From Stenotrophomonas maltophilia (GTDB taxonomy: Bacteria > Pseudomonadota > Gammaproteobacteria > Xanthomonadales > Xanthomonadaceae): DNA of 64,000 nucleotides. Below, one piece after another: positions 27,225 to 35,321 of the stretch; within the stretch, counting starts at the first letter, position 1; each line of letters begins with the position of its first letter. The notes below the pieces were generated by a model. It was not told the DNA's origin, made no database searches, and was given only the letters and a program-made list of their open reading frames with translations. Made by a program: the position numbers and the translations under genes. Location of the stretch: assembly GCF_013464915.1 (NCBI RefSeq), contig NZ_RAVT01000024.1, positions 37,019-101,018 on the forward strand, in the 5' to 3' direction.

Positions 27225-28604
27225 ATGACACGCCCGCTCACACGTATCGAATCGGTCATCCAGACCGTCCGCACCCGCATCGGCACGCGGGTGGATGGCG
27301 CCGGATCGCGCCTGCCCTCGGTACGCGCGCAGGCGGCGGCGATGGGCGTGTCGGTCTCCACCGTGGTCGAGGCCTACGAGCGCCTCGCCGCTGAAGGGCT
27401 GATCAGCGCGCGTGCCGGTTCCGGTTTCTATGTCAGTGGACCGGCCGCACCGCTGGCGCTGGCCGAAATGGAACCACGCCTGGACCGCGCGGTGGACCCG
27501 CTGTGGGTGTCGCGGCAATCGCTGGAAACGCCGCCTGGGCACCTCAAGCCGGGCTGCGGCTGGATGCCCAGCGACTGGCTGTACCACGACGGCGTGCGCC
27601 GCGGCCTGCGTCGGCTGGCGCGCGGCGATGCTCCGCACCTGGTCGACTACGCCGGCCCGCTCGGCCTTCCACCGTTGCGCCATCTACTGCAGCGACGCGC
27701 AGCTGCGCTGGGCATCGACGCACCGATGGAGCAGATCCTGCTGACCGAATCCGGGACGCACGCAGTCGACCTGATCTGCCGTTTCCTGCTCAAGCCCGGT
27801 GACTGCGTGCTGGTCGACGACCCGAGCTATTTCAACTACCACGCCCTGCTGAAGGCGCACCAGGTGCAGGCGGTGGGTGTGCCCTACACGCACGCTGGCC
27901 CGGACCTGGACGCGTTCGCTCAGGCGTTGCAGGCACATTCGCCGCGGCTGTACATCACCAATTCGGGCCTGCACAACCCGACCGGCGCGGCGCTATCGGC
28001 CAGCACCGCGCATCGGCTGCTGGGACTGGCCGAACGCAGCGAGCTGATCATTGTCGAGGACGACATCTTCGCCGACTTCGAACTGCAGCCGGCACCGCGT
28101 CTTGCTGCGCTGGATGGGCTGTCGCGGGTGATCCACGTCGGCAGTTTCTCCAAGACCCTGTCGGCCGCTTCGCGCTGTGGCTACATCGCGGCACGCCACG
28201 ACTGGATCGAAGCGCTGACCGACCTGAAGCTGGCCACCAGCTTCGGCGGCGGCCACCTGGCGATGCAGTTGATGCACATCGCGCTGACCGACAGTGGCTA
28301 TCGCCGCCACATGCAATCGGTGCGCTCGCGCCTGGCCGATGCGCGCCGGCACACACTGCGGAAACTGCACGCGCTGGGCATCACCCCGTGGCTGCAACCG
28401 GAAGCCGGCCTGTTCCTCTGGTGCCAGCTTCCCGATGGCCGCGACGCCGCTGCGCTGGCACGGCAATGCCTGCGCGAAGGCATCGTGCTGGCGCCGGGCA
28501 ACGCCTTCAGCCAGTCGCAGCGCGCGGCCGACTATGTGCGCTTCAACGTCTCGCAGTGCCAGGACCCGAGGATCTGGCAGGTACTGGCGCGCGCGCTGCG
28601 TTGA
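27225..28604 (+). CDS. MocR-type GntR/aminotransferase regulator
   Basis: A 459-residue PdxR/MocR-family regulator. The N-terminal GntR winged helix covers residues about 10-75 (LPSVRAQAAAMGVSVSTVVEAYERLAAEGLI region). The fold-type I aminotransferase domain follows, with the PLP lysine Lys310 in SFSKTLSAASRCGY, and NPTG in GLHNPTGAAL. These proteins bind PLP and an amino-acid-like ligand to switch transcription. It sits divergent from the EamA exporter with an operator-like repeat between. Its last 62 bp overlap the convergent LysR gene. Confidence 0.92.
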   Translation: MTRPLTRIESVIQTVRTRIGTRVDGAGSRLPSVRAQAAAMGVSVSTVVEAYERLAAEGLISARAGSGFYVSGPAAPLALAEMEPRLDRAVDPLWVSRQSLETPPGHLKPGCGWMPSDWLYHDGVRRGLRRLARGDAPHLVDYAGPLGLPPLRHLLQRRAAALGIDAPMEQILLTESGTHAVDLICRFLLKPGDCVLVDDPSYFNYHALLKAHQVQAVGVPYTHAGPDLDAFAQALQAHSPRLYITNSGLHNPTGAALSASTAHRLLGLAERSELIIVEDDIFADFELQPAPRLAALDGLSRVIHVGSFSKTLSAASRCGYIAARHDWIEALTDLKLATSFGGGHLAMQLMHIALTDSGYRRHMQSVRSRLADARRHTLRKLHALGITPWLQPEAGLFLWCQLPDGRDAAALARQCLREGIVLAPGNAFSQSQRAADYVRFNVSQCQDPRIWQVLARALR

Positions 28605-29487
28605 GCTGGTAATGCGCGACCAGCGCATCCACCACCACACGCACGCCCGGCAACTGGCCGCGACGATGCGGCAACAGCACGCTGGTGGTCACTTCGCCGG
28701 CATGCCACGCCGGCAGCACCTGCTGCAGGCGGCCGGCGGCAAGGGCTGCGGCACACAGGCTGTGTGGCAACACGGTGATGCCAAGACCCGCTTCGGCTGC
28801 TGCGATCAGCAGCTGCGATTCATTGCCGACCAGCGCCACCTGCGGCTCCACCTGCACGGTGCGGGCGTCGGGGCCGTGCAGCGTCCAGCGCGTTGCATGG
28901 CGGGCGGTCAGCAGGCCGGCATGCGCACGTAGCTGCTCGGGCGTATCCACTGCCAGCGCGGCTGCCAGATAGCCAGGGGACGCCACCAGCACGATGCGCT
29001 CGCTACCCAGCAAGCGCTGCACCAACCCGGAATCGGGCAGCGGACCGAAGTGGCTGCGCAGGGCGATGTCGATGCCCTCCTGAGCCAGATCGATAAAACG
29101 ATCACTTACTTCAACTTCGATGCGCAGCCGTGGATAGCGGCGGGCCAGTACAGGCAGGCACGCGGCGAGCTCGCCCTGCACCACCGGAATCGAAGCGCTG
29201 ATGCGTACGGTGCCGCTGGGTTCGGCCTGGCGGTCGCGGACGATGGCCTCGGCGGCCTCGACCTCAGACAACGCTGCGCGCGCGCGCTCGAAGAACTCCT
29301 GGCCGACCTCGGTCAATGCGAAGCGGCGCGAACTGCGTTGCAGCAGCCGCACCTGAAGTTGTTCTTCCAGCAGCGCCACGCGCTTGCTCAGGGTCGAGCG
29401 TGGCAGGCCCAGATGGCGCCCGCCTGCGGCGAAACCGCCCTGCTCCACCGCAGTTACGAACAGGGCCAGATCGTTGAGGTTGAGCAT
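28543..29487 (-). CDS. LysR-family transcriptional regulator
   Basis: A 314-residue LysR regulator with HTH (LNLNDLALFVTAVEQGGFAAGGRHLGLPRSTLSKRV) and a CrgA-like ligand domain. The ATG at 29487 is chosen; an upstream ATG at 29502 falls inside the operator palindrome. The C-terminal 20 residues (after VAHYQLNAAR) are Arg/Pro-rich and overlap the end of the MocR gene by 62 bp, so this tail may be read-through sequence rather than part of the native fold. It is divergent from a GST gene, its probable target. Confidence 0.9.
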   Translation of the reverse strand: MLNLNDLALFVTAVEQGGFAAGGRHLGLPRSTLSKRVALLEEQLQVRLLQRSSRRFALTEVGQEFFERARAALSEVEAAEAIVRDRQAEPSGTVRISASIPVVQGELAACLPVLARRYPRLRIEVEVSDRFIDLAQEGIDIALRSHFGPLPDSGLVQRLLGSERIVLVASPGYLAAALAVDTPEQLRAHAGLLTARHATRWTLHGPDARTVQVEPQVALVGNESQLLIAAAEAGLGITVLPHSLCAAALAAGRLQQVLPAWHAGEVTTSVLLPHRRGQLPGVRVVVDALVAHYQLNAARAPVPARSSGPGTARR

Positions 29488-29494
29488 GTGCAAC

Positions 29495-29510
29495 GTCCAC
29501 ATATGTGGAC
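29495..29510. promoter_or_regulatory. LysR operator: perfect 16-bp palindrome
   Basis: GTCCACATATGTGGAC is a perfect 16-bp palindrome, 8 bp upstream of the LysR ATG and in the divergent LysR/GST promoter. It fits a T-N11-A type LysR box and suggests auto-repression plus GST control. Confidence 0.65.
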
Positions 29511-29602
29511 TTCAGGATGCCATTCGGACGGCTTCCGGGGCAATGTCCACGCGGGCACGCTTTCCTCACCCGCCGCATCGCGGCTCGAACCGGAAACCTG
29601 CC

Positions 29603-30301
29603 ATGACCCCGATCCTCTTCTACGGCGTGCCCTCGGGCTGCTCGTTCGGCTCCATCATCGCGCTGGAGTGGCTGCGCCAGCCGTATCAACTGTGCCGCAT
29701 CGAGATGCCCGGCCAGGTGCAGGGCGAGGACTACCGCCGCCTCAATCCACTGGGCGAAACCCCGACGCTGCGAACCGCACAGGGTGAGCTGCTCAGCGAG
29801 AGCCTGGCCATCCTCAACCACCTGGCCGCGAAGGGCATCGCGCAGGGGCTGGGCTTCGCACAGGGCACCTCCGGCTTCGATCGCCTCAACCATCGGCTGG
29901 CCTATCTCAACACCAGTTTCTTCGGTGCCTATGCGCCGCTCTGGCACGCACTGGAGCATGCGGAAGGCGATGAAGGCGAGGCGCTGCGTGCCTATGGCAC
30001 GACCAAGGTGCGCCACGCCCACCAGGCGCTGGAGCAGATGATCGGCACGGGCCCGTGGCTGCTGGGCGAACAGCGCAGCTTTGCCGACGCCTACTTCGCA
30101 GGCATCGCGCGCTGGAACGACTATCACCAGGTGGTCGATCGTCGCGAGTTCCCAAGGGTGCAGCAGCTGTTCGAGCGCCTGCAGGACGACGCCGGCGTGC
30201 AGTTCGCCCACGCCATCGAAGCGCAGCAGCCGGCAACCAGCGCTGGTGGATTCCTCGGCGAGGTGCGGCTGGAAGACGTGCTTGAGGCCGCAGCGGCGTG
30301 A
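29603..30301 (+). CDS. Glutathione S-transferase family protein
   Basis: A 232-residue GST. The thioredoxin-fold N-domain starts ILFYGVPSGCSFGSIIALEWL, a Ser/Cys-type active-site region, and includes NPLGETPTLRTAQGELLSESLAILNHLA with the cis-Pro and the ES glutathione-binding pair. The all-helical C-domain includes GPWLLGEQRSFADAYFAGI with the N-capping Asp. The specific substrate is unknown. The ATG at 29603 matches the fold start. It is divergent from a LysR regulator and followed after 88 bp by a methyltransferase gene. Confidence 0.9.
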   Translation: MTPILFYGVPSGCSFGSIIALEWLRQPYQLCRIEMPGQVQGEDYRRLNPLGETPTLRTAQGELLSESLAILNHLAAKGIAQGLGFAQGTSGFDRLNHRLAYLNTSFFGAYAPLWHALEHAEGDEGEALRAYGTTKVRHAHQALEQMIGTGPWLLGEQRSFADAYFAGIARWNDYHQVVDRREFPRVQQLFERLQDDAGVQFAHAIEAQQPATSAGGFLGEVRLEDVLEAAAA

Positions 30302-30388
30302 GCCCTGTCCCGCCCGTGCGGCAGCGGCGGGCAATGCCTCTTGCGCGCCGCGCTACAGTGGTATGTCGCCCTCCGCAGGAATCCGCGC

Positions 30389-31063
30389 ATGTCCACGTTC
30401 TCCGACCCGCAGGCGGTGGCCCGCTATGCCGAAGCGCCGCTGCGCCAGGTGCCGGGCTTCCTCGCGTTGCAGCAGATGAGCCGGCTGCTGCTGGCCGAAC
30501 GTGTCCCTGCGCAGGGCCGCGTGCTGGTGCTGGGTGCCGGTGGCGGGTTGGAACTGAAGGCCTTTGCCGAGGCGCAGCCGGGCTGGCAGCTGCTGGGGGT
30601 CGACCCGGCCGCGCCGATGCTGGCCCTGGCCGAGCAGACACTGGGTCCGCTGATGTCGCGCGTGCAGTTGCTGGAAGGCTATATCGACGATGCGCCCGAT
30701 GGGCGCTTCGACGGCGCCAGCTGCCTGTTGACCCTGCACTTCCTCGATACCGCGCAGCGCCTGCACACACTGCGCGAGCTGCGCAGGCGCCTGCATCCGG
30801 GTGCGCCACTGGTGGTGGCCCACCACAGCGTGCCGCAGGACCCGGCCGGCAAGCTGCGCTGGTTGCAGCGCTACGCGGCGTTCGCCGAAGCCTCGGGGGT
30901 TGCCCACGCCGATGCGCAGCGCGCGATCGACGCCATTGCCGAGCGATTGCCGTTGCTGTCGCCCGAGCAGGAGGTTGCGCTACTGCAGGAGGCCGGCTTC
31001 GACGGTGTGGAACTGTTCTATGCCGGCTTCAGCTTCAAGGGCTGGGTGGCGTACGCCGGATGA
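30389..31063 (+). CDS. SAM-dependent methyltransferase
   Basis: A 224-residue class I methyltransferase. The motif I glycine-rich loop is VLVLGAGGGLELKAFAE, motif II LLGVDPAAPMLALAE places the acidic ribose-binding Asp, and FDGASCLLTLHFLDTAQRLHTLREL is the methylase core typical of small-molecule methyltransferases. The substrate is unknown. AGGA lies 8 bases before the ATG at 30389. It reads in the same direction as the GST gene and converges on the qnr gene with only 3 bp between stops. Confidence 0.88.
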   Translation: MSTFSDPQAVARYAEAPLRQVPGFLALQQMSRLLLAERVPAQGRVLVLGAGGGLELKAFAEAQPGWQLLGVDPAAPMLALAEQTLGPLMSRVQLLEGYIDDAPDGRFDGASCLLTLHFLDTAQRLHTLRELRRRLHPGAPLVVAHHSVPQDPAGKLRWLQRYAAFAEASGVAHADAQRAIDAIAERLPLLSPEQEVALLQEAGFDGVELFYAGFSFKGWVAYAG

Positions 31064-31066
31064 TGC

Positions 31067-31726
31067 CTACGGCACCACGGTAATGCCGATGCGCTGCATC
31101 AACAGCGCCACCTGCTGCACATCCAGCGTGGCCCCGCGCAGGTTGGTGCTGCGCAGGTCCAGCTCGCCCAGCTCAGAGTTGGTCAGGTTGCAGTCGGTGA
31201 AGTTGGCGCTGTTCCAGTCGATGCCCTCGAACTGGCCGCCGGACAGGTCCGATCCTGCGAAGCTGGCACCGCTCACATTCGCGCCATCCCAACGGTTCTC
31301 CCACAGCTCGCACTTTTCCAGCGTCACCCGCGAAAAATTGGCGTAGCGCAGGTTCGACTTCTTGATGAAGGCACTGCAGAACCAGCTGCGCGTGGTGATC
31401 TGGTTCATGAAGCTGGCGTTGCTGAAATCAGCGCCCTGCGCGCGGCACTCGCTGATCTCCAGGCCCAGCGCCTTGATGAAACTGAAGTAGCACATGCTGA
31501 TGTCGCAGCTGCGGAAGCTGGCTTCCTTCAGCGTGGCGCCATTGAAGCGGCAGCCCGCGCGGGTGTCGGCGTCATAGAAGCTGCAGTTGATGAACTCGGT
31601 GGCGGTGAGGTCAGCGCCGGAGAAATCGCATTCGTGGAACTGCTGGTCGACCACTTTCTGGCCGGTGTACTGGTCTGCGCCGATGCGCAGCTTGCGGTGA
31701 ACGGTGGGGGACATCGGGAATTCCAT
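31067..31726 (-). CDS. qnr: Qnr pentapeptide-repeat protein (Smqnr type)
   Basis: A 219-residue right-handed beta-helix pentapeptide-repeat protein. Qnr proteins mimic DNA and protect gyrase and topoisomerase IV from quinolones. Repeats of A(D/N)LXX form run through the protein, with the Qnr-specific segments FCSAFIKKSNLRYANFS, CELWENRWDGANVSGASF and the C-terminal ITVVP dimer tail. The start at 31726 (MEFPM) gives 219 residues, the length known for S. maltophilia Qnr; frames further out reach through the promoter. It is divergent from a DeoR-type gene matching SmqnrR, which represses it. Confidence 0.96.
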   Translation of the reverse strand: MEFPMSPTVHRKLRIGADQYTGQKVVDQQFHECDFSGADLTATEFINCSFYDADTRAGCRFNGATLKEASFRSCDISMCYFSFIKALGLEISECRAQGADFSNASFMNQITTRSWFCSAFIKKSNLRYANFSRVTLEKCELWENRWDGANVSGASFAGSDLSGGQFEGIDWNSANFTDCNLTNSELGELDLRSTNLRGATLDVQQVALLMQRIGITVVP

Positions 31727-31829
31727 GCCAGGGGCCACGCCATGATGCCGGGCATCGCAGGCGATCCAAAGGCCCGCGGCCTCAGATCGCGGGTACACCC
31801 GTCGCCGCCTCGCGTCCATTCGCAGCATA

Positions 31830-31863
31830 TGCACGTTGTTGCACGTTTATGCATGAACGTGCA
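31830..31863. promoter_or_regulatory. Probable SmqnrR operator: three TGCACGTT half-sites
   Basis: TGCACGTT occurs at 31830-31837 and 31840-31847, and its complement AACGTGCA at 31856-31863. The last two form a perfect 8-bp inverted repeat around TATGCATG. The cluster ends 10 bp before the DeoR-type ATG and lies in the divergent qnr promoter. Confidence 0.7.
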
Positions 31864-31873
31864 GACTTGCAGC

Positions 31874-32650
31874 ATGAGCTCCGATCCCAGCCCCCTCCCC
31901 GCCCAGCGCACCCTGCAGATCCTCGACGAACTGCGCCAGCAGGGCCGCGTGGTCGCCGCCGACCTGGCGCGCCGCTACGCCGTTTCCGAAGATTCAATCC
32001 GCCGAGACCTGCGCGAACTGGCTGCCCAGGGCCTGTGCCAGCGCGTCTACGGGGGCGCTGTATTGCCGCCACCGAAGGAACGCCCGCTGCGCGAGCGCCT
32101 GACCCGCGACCGCAGCGACAAGGCCGAGCTGGCCGCGCGCGTCTGCGCGCTGCTGCAACCCGGTCAGGTCGTACTGCTCGATGCCGGTTCGACCAACCTG
32201 GCCATTTCCCAGCAGCTGCCCGCCGCCCTCGGGCTGACGGTGATCACCAACGCCCCACAGATCGCCACCGCCGCCAGCCTGCATGAGGGCACCTCCGTGC
32301 AGCTGATCGGCGGCCGCCTGGCCAGCGGGGGGGGCGCGGTCGGCGCCGAAGCGCTGGCCCAGGTCCAGCGCCTGCGTGCCGACGTGTACCTGCCCGGCCC
32401 GTGCGCGGTGGACGGCGACACCGGCGTGTGGGCGATGGATGCCGAGGAAGCCACGCTCAAACGCGCGATGGTGGCCTGCAGCAGCCGCATCATCGTCGCC
32501 GCCACCACGGAAAAGCTTGGTGCCCGCGGCCACTGGCAGATCGCCAGCCTGGACGAGATCGACGATCTGGTGCTGACCACCTCGGCACCGCCCGCACTGG
32601 CCGCGCGCTTCCGCGCCGCCGGTATCGCGGTACACCCCACTCCGCCCTGA
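31874..32650 (+). CDS. DeoR-family repressor (SmqnrR type)
   Basis: A 258-residue DeoR regulator. The HTH is QRTLQILDELRQQGRVVAADLARRYAVSEDSIRRDLRELAAQGLCQRVYGGAV. It is followed by a sugar-phosphate-binding DeoRC domain with VVLLDAGSTNLAISQQLP and VITNAPQIATAAS. The gene order qnr<>DeoR>MFS matches the S. maltophilia SmqnrR locus, where this regulator represses both Smqnr and the downstream pump SmtcrA. The ATG at 31874 was chosen over one at 31853 that falls inside the operator. Confidence 0.9.
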   Translation: MSSDPSPLPAQRTLQILDELRQQGRVVAADLARRYAVSEDSIRRDLRELAAQGLCQRVYGGAVLPPPKERPLRERLTRDRSDKAELAARVCALLQPGQVVLLDAGSTNLAISQQLPAALGLTVITNAPQIATAASLHEGTSVQLIGGRLASGGGAVGAEALAQVQRLRADVYLPGPCAVDGDTGVWAMDAEEATLKRAMVACSSRIIVAATTEKLGARGHWQIASLDEIDDLVLTTSAPPALAARFRAAGIAVHPTPP

Positions 32651-32661
32651 GCGCACCTCCA

Positions 32662-33795
32662 ATGTCCCTCGCCAACCGCGCGCGTGCCGAACAGCACGCG
32701 ACCCGCGCTGCATTCTTCATTCCCGGCTTCGCCACCGCACTGTGGGCCACCCTGGTGCCGTTCGCCAAGGCGCGCACCGGCATCAACGACGCCACGCTGG
32801 GGCTGGTACTGCTCTGCCTCGGAGCGGGTTCGCTGCTGGCGATGCCCTTGTCCGGCGTGCTGGCCGCGCGCCTCGGCTGCCGCCGGGTGATGGTGGCCAG
32901 CAGCCTGCTGATCTGCCTGACCGTTCCCGGCCTGGCATTGGCCGGTTCGGCGTGGGCGCTGGGGCTGGTGTTGTTCGTATTCGGTGCCGCCGTGGGCGCG
33001 ATGGACTGCACGATGAACGTACAGGCGGTGATCGTCGAGCGCGAGGCACGACGGGTGATGATGTCCGGCTTCCATGCCTTCTTCAGCATCGGCGGATTCC
33101 TCGGTGCGGCCACCATGACCGTGCTGATGTCCGCGCAGCTGCCACCGCTGGCATCGGTACTGATCGGCGTTGCTGCCATGCTGCTGGTGATGCTGCTGTC
33201 GGCGTCGTACTGGCACAGCGGGCGCATGCCCCATGACACCCCGATGCTGGCCATGCCGCATGGCATTGTGCTGTTCATCGGCGTACTGGCCTTCGTCGCC
33301 TTCCTGGGTGAAGGCGCGATGCTGGACTGGAGCGCGGTATTCCTCACCGATATACGTCGTGTCGATGCCAGCCTGGCAGGCATCGGCTATGTGACCTTCA
33401 CCCTGACCATGACCGTCGCCCGCCTGTTCGGCGATGCACTGGTGGCGCGCATGGGACGCCAGCGCGCGATCGTGTTCGGTGCTCTGCTCGCTGCCACCGG
33501 CGTGCTGGTGCTGACCCTGGTCACGCCGTGGCAGATGTCGTTGGCCGGATACGTGCTGGTCGGCCTCGGCTGCGCCAACATTGCACCGGCGCTGTTCTCG
33601 CTGGCCGGCCACCAGAACCGCATGCCCGGCGCGCTGGCGATCACCGCCGTTTCCACGCTGGGCTTTGCCGGCATCCTCGCTGGCCCAGCACTGATCGGCT
33701 TTGCCGCCAATCATTTCGGTCTGATCGCCGCGTTCATCGGCGTGGGCATGGCCTTGCTGCTGGTGGCGGTGTCCACCCGTTGGCTGCGGATGTAG
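32662..33795 (+). CDS. MFS transporter (SmtcrA type)
   Basis: A 377-residue MFS protein with about 12 hydrophobic helices in the FucP/YfmO-like ARAJ subgroup, beginning AFFIPGFATALWATLVPFAKARTG. The ATG is 12 bp after the DeoR stop, so the two are in one operon. In S. maltophilia this gene position corresponds to SmtcrA, an antibiotic-related transporter under the same repressor as qnr. The name is given by synteny; the drug range is not visible in the sequence. The 3' end is 10 bp from the convergent PepSY gene stop. Confidence 0.88.
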   Translation: MSLANRARAEQHATRAAFFIPGFATALWATLVPFAKARTGINDATLGLVLLCLGAGSLLAMPLSGVLAARLGCRRVMVASSLLICLTVPGLALAGSAWALGLVLFVFGAAVGAMDCTMNVQAVIVEREARRVMMSGFHAFFSIGGFLGAATMTVLMSAQLPPLASVLIGVAAMLLVMLLSASYWHSGRMPHDTPMLAMPHGIVLFIGVLAFVAFLGEGAMLDWSAVFLTDIRRVDASLAGIGYVTFTLTMTVARLFGDALVARMGRQRAIVFGALLAATGVLVLTLVTPWQMSLAGYVLVGLGCANIAPALFSLAGHQNRMPGALAITAVSTLGFAGILAGPALIGFAANHFGLIAAFIGVGMALLLVAVSTRWLRM

Positions 33796-33804
33796 TTTTT
33801 GGCA

Positions 33805-35310
33805 TCAGCGCCGCCTGCGCCGCAACTTCATCCTCAACCGGCGGTAGCCAATCACCACGGCCGTCGCGCACAACGCCGTACCCGCAACGCTCAACAGCAG
33901 CAACACAGCCAACCGGGTGCTGTCCAAGCGCAGCATCGCCGGCAGGTCCCAGCTGTGCAGGAAGTAGAACAGCCAGCGCCCGACACGCTCGCGATGTCCC
34001 ATCGTCAGCAGCGGATCGCCGGTGGCCAGGTCGAGATAGACACGCGTCGCCTCGGCATCACCGAAGTCCGCCACGGCCACCGGGAAGCGGCGTACGGCTG
34101 CACCGTTCATCGCTTCGGGTGCGCGCGGATAGAAGTACGCGTCCGGCGCCCGCTGGACCGAGAAGGCCTGCATCGGCGCATCAGACATCGCGCGGGCCAT
34201 CTGCTGCAGCCAGCCCGCAGGCAGTTGCCGCAAGACCCGCAGCTCTCCATCTGCACTGGACACGATGCGGGTATCGCCCCGTCCATCCAGCAGCACGGCG
34301 AACAGTTCGCCGCCGATGCGCCGCCACTGCATCTCCACCGGCCTGAAGTTGTGGGCGCCCGCCGCCGCCAGCAGCGCTGCAGGTTCACCCAGCATTCCAT
34401 CCACGGCTGCCGCGCCACCGCGATAGCGCTCGGCGTCCACAGCATCGCGCGTGCTGCTGAAGATCCCCAGCGGATTCATCGACATCAGGCCGCTGAAGAT
34501 CCAGGTGAACACGAATGCCGCTGCCACCAACCCGATCAGGTGGTGCCAGCGCATCCACGGCTCGACATACGGCGTCTTCGCGCCAGTGCGGTAGCGCCCA
34601 CGGAAGCGCCAGCGCCACACACCCACCACGATGCCGCTGATTGCCGCCACCGTGCACAGCGCTGAGAGCACGATCACCACCCACGTCCACACCGGATCGA
34701 CCGACTGCATGCGCAGGAAGTACAGCCAGTGCAGCCACGCGCCCACGTAGTTCCAGCGCTGCTGCACGCGCGGCGCATCCAGCACCACTTCGCCGGTGTG
34801 CGAGGACACATACACATCCCCCGGCTGCGCGCCGCCCACCTCGACCCGGTACAGCGGCCGATGCGCGTCCAGCGCGCGCGAATGGGTCCAGCGGTCCTCG
34901 TCCACGCGCATCGCGCCAACGAAGGCCTGCCCACCGGCGAACTGCGCGGCCGACGCTTCGGCGCGCTGCGCGGAAACCGGCAGCAGCGCCTGGCCGGTCC
35001 GTACCGACCACGCACCGACGTTGCTGCCGCTGCGCACCACATACGCCGCTTCACCGCCCACCGTGGTCAGGGCCACGGCTTCCGGCTCGGCCCGTACAGC
35101 TTCCGGCAGCGCCGACAGTCCTCGCCAATCCCTTGCATCACCCAGCACCGGCAACGACGCCAGCCGTTCGCCGGGCGTCAACTTCGGGTAGCCGATGAAC
35201 AGCATCACCATGCCGCTGACGAACCACAGCAGCATCAACAGGCATCCGCCGATGCCCAGCCAGCGGTGCAGCAGATAGGTCCAGCGCTTGGCAGTGGATC
35301 GCAACGACAT
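33805..35310 (-). CDS. PepSY-domain membrane protein (siderophore reductase/IucA-uptake type)
   Basis: A 501-residue inner-membrane protein of the PepSY_TM family (PiuB/FpvG-like), with four or five hydrophobic helices and large periplasmic loops. It has WTYLLHRWLGIGGCLLMLLWFVSGMVM at the start and conserved His/Trp sites such as YVGAWLHWLYFLR and WMRWHHLIGLVAAAFVFTWIFSGL. Family members probably reduce ferric siderophores in the periplasm using haem. It starts 11 bp after the TonB receptor gene with GAGGGC as ribosome site, so the two are cotranscribed, which links it to uptake of the receptor's ligand. Confidence 0.88.
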   Translation of the reverse strand: MSLRSTAKRWTYLLHRWLGIGGCLLMLLWFVSGMVMLFIGYPKLTPGERLASLPVLGDARDWRGLSALPEAVRAEPEAVALTTVGGEAAYVVRSGSNVGAWSVRTGQALLPVSAQRAEASAAQFAGGQAFVGAMRVDEDRWTHSRALDAHRPLYRVEVGGAQPGDVYVSSHTGEVVLDAPRVQQRWNYVGAWLHWLYFLRMQSVDPVWTWVVIVLSALCTVAAISGIVVGVWRWRFRGRYRTGAKTPYVEPWMRWHHLIGLVAAAFVFTWIFSGLMSMNPLGIFSSTRDAVDAERYRGGAAAVDGMLGEPAALLAAAGAHNFRPVEMQWRRIGGELFAVLLDGRGDTRIVSSADGELRVLRQLPAGWLQQMARAMSDAPMQAFSVQRAPDAYFYPRAPEAMNGAAVRRFPVAVADFGDAEATRVYLDLATGDPLLTMGHRERVGRWLFYFLHSWDLPAMLRLDSTRLAVLLLLSVAGTALCATAVVIGYRRLRMKLRRRRR

Positions 35311-35321
35311 GGCCAGTGCCC

